From positions 1 to 9,020 of the forward strand of contig CALKUN010000020.1 of the NCBI GenBank assembly GCA_937996675.1: a stretch of DNA of 9,020 nucleotides, given 5' to 3'. The DNA comes from an uncultured Candidatus Saccharibacteria bacterium. GTDB lineage: Bacteria > Patescibacteriota > Saccharimonadia > CAILAD01 > GCA-016700035. The position numbers were made by a program, and so were the translations under genes. Shown here one piece after another: positions 1 to 4,629 of this stretch. The notes under the pieces were generated by a model. That model did no database searches, had not been told where the DNA came from, and was given only the letters and a program-made list of their open reading frames with translations. Numbering within the stretch: the first letter of the stretch is position 1; every line of letters begins with the position of its first letter.

Positions 1-688
1 CCACCGTCGAGAACGTGGCAACGAAGCGCGCGAGCTGATCGCCTTCAGGGTGCAGTAGACAGACCGCGCTAGGGAACGGTGCAGCGTCTTTTATCGGCTG
101 CCCATCTGGGCCGTGGAAGTGCAGCCGGCCCTTGACCGCGCACCATGCCACAGGATTGAGACGGCCCCACCAAGCTGTGTCGGTGCGTGCAGGGACGAGC
201 ACGATCTGAAGGCACATGGAAGTGGCGCACTTTTCTGCCCACGCTTTGAGGGCGCGGCCATAGGGAGGGTTTATAAAGGCTAGGCCGCGACGCGGATTGA
301 GTTCCGAATGAACATAGCGTACCCAATCTTGAGTCAACCCGTCGCAATTAATCCAGCGCTCCCCTTTTTCAGGTCGGCTGGGTGCTGCGATATTAAGGAT
401 GAAGCTACCATTACGCGCCCGCTTCGTCGCCTCTGCCATCGGGTGCCCGCAAGGGTCCAGGTCGATTGGCCCCACCTTCTCAACCAAGTCCAGAATCCGC
501 GGCGGAGTCAGGTACTCTGTAGAGGCGCTGGTCATCATGGGAGAGAGCTTGCCTTGAGGGCGTTCCTCGTTGCTACTGTCGTCGGCGGATGGTGCAAATC
601 GCTCTGCATTCATACCGGCATCTTTCAGAATGCGCGACATGACAGGAAACTGCTCTGTCGCCGGCAAAGCTAGCTGCTTACTTGACAC
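1..688 (-). CDS. Phage DNA N6-adenine methyltransferase (Dam type), C-terminus cut by window edge
   Basis: Open frame with no stop before the left edge, so 229 residues of an incomplete protein are visible. It reads like the phage Dam family (S-adenosylmethionine-dependent adenine-N6 methylation of DNA). Visible are TEYLTPPRIL (57-66), the acidic IDLDPC segment (75-80), the amino-methyltransferase catalytic motif NPPYG (140-144), LVPARTDTAWW (164-174), KGRLHF (186-191) and APFPSAV (203-209). These occur in the order expected for the family. I chose the GTG at 688-686, which overlaps the kinase upstream by 11 bases, because GAGGGGG lies 7 bases before it. The ATG at 640 (residue 17) has no visible ribosome binding site. 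It is the last visible gene of the operon. Likely role: protection of phage DNA from restriction, or marking it. The target sequence cannot be read from the protein. Confidence 0.88.
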   Translation of the reverse strand, partial: MSSKQLALPATEQFPVMSRILKDAGMNAERFAPSADDSSNEERPQGKLSPMMTSASTEYLTPPRILDLVEKVGPIDLDPCGHPMAEATKRARNGSFILNIAAPSRPEKGERWINCDGLTQDWVRYVHSELNPRRGLAFINPPYGRALKAWAEKCATSMCLQIVLVPARTDTAWWGRLNPVAWCAVKGRLHFHGPDGQPIKDAAPFPSAVCLLHPEGDQLARFVATFSTV

Positions 689-1319
689 GTCTAAACCCCC
701 TCGCTTCAAGGCACCAGTCAACGAAAGCGTGGCGCTCCGCAGCTCCTAACATCTCAACGGGGACGTACTTCACATCCCACATCTGCAACAGAGTCCCGAT
801 CGTCTCGTCTATCCTGACCTGATTCTCCCAAGCGACGACAGCCCGCACGCCGTCACCCACTCCTAAAAGAGCGCGCTGCGGACGCACAAGAAACACCACC
901 GACTTGCGCAGGTTCTCAAGATACTCTGCAGGCACCTTCCCGAGCAGCTTGGCGAAGTTGTCAGCGTACAGTCGCGCGTAGGCCAGACAAGACAGAGTGC
1001 GATCGTAGACTGCCGGCGGTGGCATCGCTCTCTCTTCGTCTAGCTGACGCTGCAGCACACGCGCTTGGACCTCTGAAGAGAGATCAGCGTCGGCCCTTAT
1101 TTTCTCGAAGCTAGACGCACGCTCACCGACGCGCTGCTGGAACTCGTAGAGCACAGCGCTGGCCACCTCAGTGAGAAACGGTAGGCCATATTGTGCAGAG
1201 ACTTTGCGCGCCAGACTGGTCTTCCCCGAGCCTTCACAGCCCTCGAAATAGATGCGCGTCGCCGGCTGTACATGGCCCACCGCGGAACGTGGCAAGTTGG
1301 GAATGTCAGCGCCGGGCAA
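678..1319 (-). CDS. P-loop NTPase/kinase, AAA_28 (NadR-like) type
   Basis: 213 residues. Walker A is GCEGSGKTS (27-35) after a hydrophobic strand (RIYFEG). A second strand ends in VYDRT (104-108), with the Asp-Arg pair expected for a Mg-binding site in small-molecule kinases. The C-terminal half has an Arg-rich stretch and RIDETI, followed by a strand (VKYVPV) and AERHAFVDWCLE, as in AAA_28 ATPases related to nicotinamide-riboside kinases. The substrate is not identifiable; phage DNA-modification operons often contain such kinases for nucleotides or modified bases. The start is TTG, supported by GGGAGGA just upstream, and overlaps the preceding kinase by 14 bases. The first ~20 residues precede the P-loop strand and contain SAVGHV, encoded by one copy of the dispersed repeat. 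They look like an added extension. A GTG inside the repeat (1280) is an alternative start. Confidence 0.75.
   Translation of the reverse strand: MPGADIPNLPRSAVGHVQPATRIYFEGCEGSGKTSLARKVSAQYGLPFLTEVASAVLYEFQQRVGERASSFEKIRADADLSSEVQARVLQRQLDEERAMPPPAVYDRTLSCLAYARLYADNFAKLLGKVPAEYLENLRKSVVFLVRPQRALLGVGDGVRAVVAWENQVRIDETIGTLLQMWDVKYVPVEMLGAAERHAFVDWCLEARGFRRVK
696..702 (-). promoter_or_regulatory. Shine-Dalgarno site deciding the GTG start of the methyltransferase
   Basis: The minus strand reads GAGGGGG followed by 7 bases and then GTG at 688. It sits inside the last codons of the upstream kinase, so translation of the two genes is probably coupled. Confidence 0.6.
1270..1283 (+). repeat. Dispersed repeat copy 1, in the kinase N-terminal extension
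   Basis: Has the 14-base core ACATGGCCCACCGC. It encodes SAVGHV in the residues before the P-loop strand of the AAA_28-like kinase, same frame as copies 2 and 3. Confidence 0.75.
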
Positions 1320-1854
1320 GGGAGTCCTCCCGCTGCTTGACGAGAGTGGCGATCTTCTGAGCAGTGTTTAGGAAGTCCGCGTGATCAACGGAGGTGTAAA
1401 TCACGTCGGCGGGCGCACGGCAATATCCACTCTCAAGACAGATTTGCCATAGCTCCCACTCACGCCCGAGTTGCTCATACTTCTCAACCGTGACTTGTGC
1501 CATGCCTTCGAGCTTCTGACGGTCCGCATAGCGCTCACGAAGCACGTCAGCAGTCACCGGCAAACAGAGCACCGTCACGCCACGCAAACAAGCTGCACTG
1601 TCGAGAGTCAAGTGCTCGCTGTCAGTAAATGGTCGAGGTCTCTTGAACAACTCTGAATAGACCATTTCCGACCAGTGCGCGCGACAGAAGACAGTCCGCT
1701 GCCGACCGTACTCCGACAGGTAGCGCACAAACTGATCGCCGTCGCGGTGCCCAAGGTTGAGCTGATCGTACTTGAGCAGATTTTTCACGTAGTCAGCAAG
1801 CATAGACTTGCCAGAGCCGTTAGGACCTTCGATAAAGACGTTGATGCCAATCAC
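1306..1854 (-). CDS. Thymidylate-kinase-like P-loop nucleotide kinase
   Basis: 182 residues. Strand plus Walker A INVFIEGPNGSGKS (4-17) at the extreme N-terminus, then VFCRAHWSEMVYSEL (55-69). The latter corresponds to the DR-x-x-x-SE-x-VY segment of phage thymidylate/deoxynucleoside monophosphate kinases. VTVLCLP followed by LRERYADRQ resembles the strand and the Arg-rich lid. Likely role: phosphorylation of a deoxynucleotide, possibly a modified pyrimidine, for phage DNA synthesis. This is inferred from family resemblance and context. Oddity: the position usually Asp in the DR motif is Cys57. The GTG start at 1854 overlaps the deaminase stop as GTGA, with AAGGAAGG 6 bases upstream (1861-1868). 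Confidence 0.7.
   Translation of the reverse strand: MIGINVFIEGPNGSGKSMLADYVKNLLKYDQLNLGHRDGDQFVRYLSEYGRQRTVFCRAHWSEMVYSELFKRPRPFTDSEHLTLDSAACLRGVTVLCLPVTADVLRERYADRQKLEGMAQVTVEKYEQLGREWELWQICLESGYCRAPADVIYTSVDHADFLNTAQKIATLVKQREDSLARR
1325..1331 (-). promoter_or_regulatory. Shine-Dalgarno site supporting a TTG start
   Basis: The minus strand reads GGGAGGA, 5 bases before TTG (1319-1317). This near-consensus site supports the rare TTG start of the AAA_28-like kinase, inside the end of the previous gene. Confidence 0.65.
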
Positions 1855-2444
1855 TTTGCACCTTCCTTATCCGCGATAGCTCCCTCGTACACAGCCTTCG
1901 GTCCCTCGCCCTTCCCATAGCTCCCGCGGTACAGCTCAACCTCGCCATAAGCGATGTGGAAGTGAAACTGCCCCACCCTATCGCCAGGCCGGATGAGCAG
2001 CGGGTGCACGACGGTCAGCTCAAGAGTCCACTGGTTAATGAACCCGAGGTCCCCGAAGCCTGAATTCAGGTACACCATGAGGCCCATACGCCCAGAAGAT
2101 GAGCGCGCGGCGATCATCGGTACGAAGTGCTCACTCCCCACTCGCTCGACCGTGTGGCCCAAGTAGAGAGTGCCAGGTTGCAGGATGAGCCCCTCTGCGG
2201 GAATCGTGAGCGCCTTCGTCGGATTCTGCCGGTGCGCGTCGAGGTGCCAGGCAGGGTCAGGCACGTTACGCGCAGGTTGTCCTGCTCGGGTCTCAACCTT
2301 GACGGTCGGGCGATCGTAGACGAGCAGCTTGTCGCCCAGCCGGAAGTCATAACTGTTGGGCTGGACTTGGGATGGGGTGAAGGGGTCGATCGTAATGCGC
2401 CCCGCAAGTACTTCTTTGGCGATCTCTTTGCCGGTGAGAATCAT
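1851..2444 (-). CDS. dcd: dCTP deaminase-family protein (Dcd/Dut fold)
   Basis: 197 residues, close to the normal length of dCTP deaminase, which converts dCTP to dUTP and so feeds dUMP to thymidylate or hydroxymethyl-dUMP synthesis. Visible: MILTGKEI start; QPNSYDFRLGD (28-38), the conserved N-terminal pyrimidine-deaminase signature; ILQPGTLYLGHT (87-98); the hallmark ARSSSGRMGLMV (113-124); and GFGDLGFINQWTLEL (129-143), with Glu142 matching the catalytic Glu. RPGDRVGQFHF follows. Some relatives are bifunctional deaminase-dUTPases; which type this is cannot be decided here. I placed the start at the ATG at 2444 because AAGGA lies 6 bases upstream and it falls 2 bases after the upstream stop. 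The frame is open to 2525, but those extra 27 residues are out of character for the family and overlap the previous gene. It is coupled to the next kinase by a GTGA overlap. Confidence 0.9.
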   Translation of the reverse strand: MILTGKEIAKEVLAGRITIDPFTPSQVQPNSYDFRLGDKLLVYDRPTVKVETRAGQPARNVPDPAWHLDAHRQNPTKALTIPAEGLILQPGTLYLGHTVERVGSEHFVPMIAARSSSGRMGLMVYLNSGFGDLGFINQWTLELTVVHPLLIRPGDRVGQFHFHIAYGEVELYRGSYGKGEGPKAVYEGAIADKEGAK

Positions 2445-2446
2445 GG

Positions 2447-3223
2447 TTATTCCTTCCCTTTGTAGTCTACTTCCCTCGCCAGCTCTCGCCATCGCTTTAC
2501 AAAGCGCGCGTAGGGGTTGGGCCAAGTTCTGATCTTGCTGACCAGGGGGTCGGGCAATGCAGAGCCACCGACGAAAGCGCCACCCTGCATAAGGTCACGC
2601 TTCTCAGTCGCGAGCAGCACTAGGTCTGCGTGCTTGACAATCGGCGGCAGCAAGACGGGCAGACCGTAGCGCCGGCAGTACGCCTCATGGGCCTTCTGCT
2701 TCAGGGCGCGAAGGTCAGGCAGCAGCCGCAGCATGGGCGAGGGAGGGTCAAACCCTAGCAGCGCCTCATCGCCCTCATGGTTGAGCGCGGACCACTGATC
2801 CAGGGCAGTGCCTCCGAGGTCGCGCACACAGTCGGCCACGCGCACAGAATGTTCTGCTACCGAGTAAGTGACATCGATTGGAGTAGTCCGCGCACCGAAA
2901 CGGCAGATCCTGCTCAGCACCGCTGCCGTCTCTTCCAACCGAATGAAGCTCAGATCACCCCCAAGCCCTGTGAAGTGGGGGAGTAACATCTGGTAGCCCA
3001 GGCACGTCTGGAGCCATTGCAGGGGTTGTGCTGAGGGCCACGGCGTACCCTTACCAGAACTCGCCTTGCGCGGGTCATCGGCCAGCACGATCGGCGTGCC
3101 CTTGGGAGGGTCGTGAAGGCGCTCATCCTGGGAACCCTCGCACAACGCGATGACCTTGCCGGTTTCCATCGTCGAGGGGTCGTAGACGTGGTCGCCGATG
3201 TTGAAGGTATATTTGGTGGTCAC
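2447..3223 (-). CDS. HD-domain phosphohydrolase (YfbR-like) with N-terminal SH3/KOW-like extension
   Basis: 258 residues. Residues ~90-258 match the phage HD family related to the 5'-deoxynucleotidase YfbR: SRICRFGARTTP (104-115), YSVAEHSVRVADCV (120-133) with the first metal-ligand His125, then ALNHEGDEALLG (146-157), PSP (161-163), VKHADLVLLATEKRDLM with Asp199, and a WPNPYARFVKRW end. Likely role: dephosphorylation of deoxynucleotides, which shapes the dNTP pool. Oddity: the HD dyad reads His149-Glu150, so the usual Asp is Glu; this may alter metal binding. The first ~55 residues (FNIGDHVYDP...ETGKVIAL) look like a small beta-barrel domain such as KOW/SH3 and are not part of YfbR. GTG start, GTGA overlap with the exonuclease stop. 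A phage DatZ-like dATPase is an alternative, but no purZ is present here. Confidence 0.78.
   Translation of the reverse strand: MTTKYTFNIGDHVYDPSTMETGKVIALCEGSQDERLHDPPKGTPIVLADDPRKASSGKGTPWPSAQPLQWLQTCLGYQMLLPHFTGLGGDLSFIRLEETAAVLSRICRFGARTTPIDVTYSVAEHSVRVADCVRDLGGTALDQWSALNHEGDEALLGFDPPSPMLRLLPDLRALKQKAHEAYCRRYGLPVLLPPIVKHADLVLLATEKRDLMQGGAFVGGSALPDPLVSKIRTWPNPYARFVKRWRELAREVDYKGKE
2451..2455 (-). promoter_or_regulatory. Shine-Dalgarno site fixing the deaminase start
   Basis: The minus strand reads AAGGGAAGGA; its AAGGA part lies 6 bases before the ATG at 2444. It overlaps the last codons of the HD protein and rejects the longer upstream start at 2525. Confidence 0.6.
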
Positions 3224-4290
3224 TGCGCACCGCCTTTCGGGATGCCTAGGCGCTCTTTGTCAGCATCGGTCGCAAAGACTATCCCAGCGCGTTTGAACTC
3301 GTCCCATACATCCGGTGGAGCTTCTTGCAAAGGGTATTTGATGAACCACTCACAGTACCGAGGGTCAATAATGCGAAGCTCCTCTAGGAGAACTCCACAA
3401 TGCTTCTTGCCCATACCCAAGCGAAAAGGTGCATCTTCCGCGCCCCACCTATCGCGATCGCGATAAACGTAGTGACGGTACTGCCCATACTCCGCGTCGA
3501 GCCGGATGCTGGCGAGGGTCGAGAGTCGGATGAGCTCCACATCACCGGCCATATTGTCAGCTAGGTCGAGAGCCTGGCGAATCTTGGCGAGCACTTGGAA
3601 GGTCTTGTCTACGTCGCCAAGTGCGTCGTGTGCGCGATCGGTCTTTAGCAGACTCCCTGCCTCTGTAATATCGACCAGCTCGCCAAACCCTGCCATAACA
3701 TGGCCCACCGCTGTAGGCTTCCCATAGGTCGGCGGTGTGATTCCGTGATGCGATAAGAACGCCGGCTGCAAACCGTTCTGCACCGCGCCTGACGCTGCAA
3801 AACCTACTCCTAAGTGCTCCGCCACAGCAGTTAACTTCCTGCTCGGCAAGTGCCGGTAGTACCATCCAATGAGGTCGCACACGTCAACGAAGGTCGGAGT
3901 AGGGACTATGATCCCGCGCTCCGCCAGCGCGTGCTGTAGCAGCGGCCAGTCGTACCGACGCACGTTGTAGCCGATGACGATCGCGCCGGGCTGCGTCGCC
4001 ATGTGGAGTAGCTGCATGAGCTGCGGCAAGTTTTGGTCAAAGGTCAACTTGCCGCGCACCATCTCGTCAGTGATGCCGTGCACTGCTGAGGCGGACGCGG
4101 GGATAGCGCAGCCAGGGTCTAACAGGAAGCTGGCGACAGTGCCTTCGGGCGGTAAGAAACCAGGGCACTGCGCAACGCTGGCGAACTGCACTATGCGGGC
4201 GCGGCTCGGGTCGGTGCCGGTGGTCTCAAGGTCGAGGCCGACGAACAGGGCGCGTTTTTCGCGTTGGTTGAAGACGTGGGTGTTATTCAT
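3220..4290 (-). CDS. DnaQ-like DEDDh 3'-5' exonuclease with ExoX-like C-terminal domain
   Basis: 356 residues. Exo I is VGLDLETTGTD (Asp20, Glu22). VHGIT (70-74) is the usual substrate-site segment. Exo II is IGYNVRRYDWPLL (Asp114). Exo III is AHDALGDVDKT (His221, Asp226). All four acidic ligands and the catalytic His are present, so it should degrade DNA 3' to 5'. Near the C-terminus FRLGMGKKHCGVLLEEL and DPRYCEWFIK (289-318) match the small domain that follows many ExoX-type nucleases. Between LGVGF (160-164) and Exo III there is an extra segment of about 50 residues not expected in the fold; it contains TAVGHVM (193-199), encoded by the dispersed repeat. ATG start with ATGA overlap to the Cys-rich gene. 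Likely role: replication-associated proofreading or repair, or nucleotide recycling from host DNA. Confidence 0.9.
   Translation of the reverse strand: MNNTHVFNQREKRALFVGLDLETTGTDPSRARIVQFASVAQCPGFLPPEGTVASFLLDPGCAIPASASAVHGITDEMVRGKLTFDQNLPQLMQLLHMATQPGAIVIGYNVRRYDWPLLQHALAERGIIVPTPTFVDVCDLIGWYYRHLPSRKLTAVAEHLGVGFAASGAVQNGLQPAFLSHHGITPPTYGKPTAVGHVMAGFGELVDITEAGSLLKTDRAHDALGDVDKTFQVLAKIRQALDLADNMAGDVELIRLSTLASIRLDAEYGQYRHYVYRDRDRWGAEDAPFRLGMGKKHCGVLLEELRIIDPRYCEWFIKYPLQEAPPDVWDEFKRAGIVFATDADKERLGIPKGGAQ
3693..3713 (+). repeat. Dispersed repeat copy 2, in the exonuclease insertion
   Basis: 21 bases identical to copy 3. It encodes TAVGHVM in the extra segment between Exo II and Exo III of the DnaQ-like nuclease, in the same reading frame as copies 1 and 3. 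Confidence 0.85.
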
Positions 4291-4565
4291 CGGCGGTCAC
4301 AATTGCAGTCGCCACCCTTGCCACAACATGGTCCGCCAGGCTCGCCGATACCAGGCCGTTCCTCAGTCGGGCAGTGTCCGCAAGCGCACTCAGAGTGATG
4401 CCCATGACCGCGAGGGACAACGCTTTGCATCTGTGCAATATGCCGATCAATAAGCTCTTGAGAGCTACTTTTGACATGTTGTTGAGGCATCACAATATTC
4501 TGATTACGAAGCTGTCGCAGCTCCTCAATCGTATCGCATTCAATCCCATTCCACCGATAAGCCAT
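4287..4565 (-). CDS. Small Cys/His-rich protein, function unknown
   Basis: 92 residues, family not recognised. The N-terminal part has a short motif RWNGIECDTIEELRQLR (4-20), which looks like a helix following a turn. The middle is polar. The C-terminal 40 residues are rich in Gly, His and Cys: HGHH (54-57), CACGHC (60-65), CC (80-81), CNC (87-89). Eight Cys and several His could bind one or two zinc ions, suggesting a DNA-, RNA- or protein-binding adaptor. The start at 4565 is chosen because AGGAGGG lies just before it; the frame is open to 4673 but that part overlaps the polymerase end. It sits between the polymerase and the exonuclease, and its stop overlaps the exonuclease start as ATGA. 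A role in replication is only an inference from position. Confidence 0.7.
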   Translation of the reverse strand: MAYRWNGIECDTIEELRQLRNQNIVMPQQHVKSSSQELIDRHIAQMQSVVPRGHGHHSECACGHCPTEERPGIGEPGGPCCGKGGDCNCDRR

Positions 4566-4629
4566 TTTCCCTCCTATTCCAAGCCTAGCACTCGCTACAA
4601 CCCTTGCAACCTCAACAGCAAGCCACGTA
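4566..4629. other. Largest intergenic gap in the window (64 bases)
   Basis: It lies between the polymerase stop and the Cys-rich gene. It holds the Shine-Dalgarno sequence AGGAGGG (4569-4575). No convincing hairpin with a T-run or promoter was seen. Confidence 0.5.

Noticed and set aside
308..673. Plus-strand ORF over the methyltransferase region
   Set aside because: It is antisense to a frame with clear methyltransferase motifs and has no recognisable domain.
1010..1027. Possible degenerate inverted partner of repeat copy 1 (GCGGTGGCAT)
   Set aside because: It lacks two core bases and lies in a conserved Pro-rich kinase segment before the VYDR motif, so it is probably chance.
2445..2525. 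N-terminal extension of the dCTP deaminase to 2525
   Set aside because: It overlaps the HD gene by 79 bases, is unlike the family, and the ATG at 2444 has its own Shine-Dalgarno 6 bases upstream.
3974..4453. Plus-strand ORF of 159 codons
   Set aside because: It is antisense to the exonuclease and the Cys-rich gene; its composition looks like a shadow of the coding strand.
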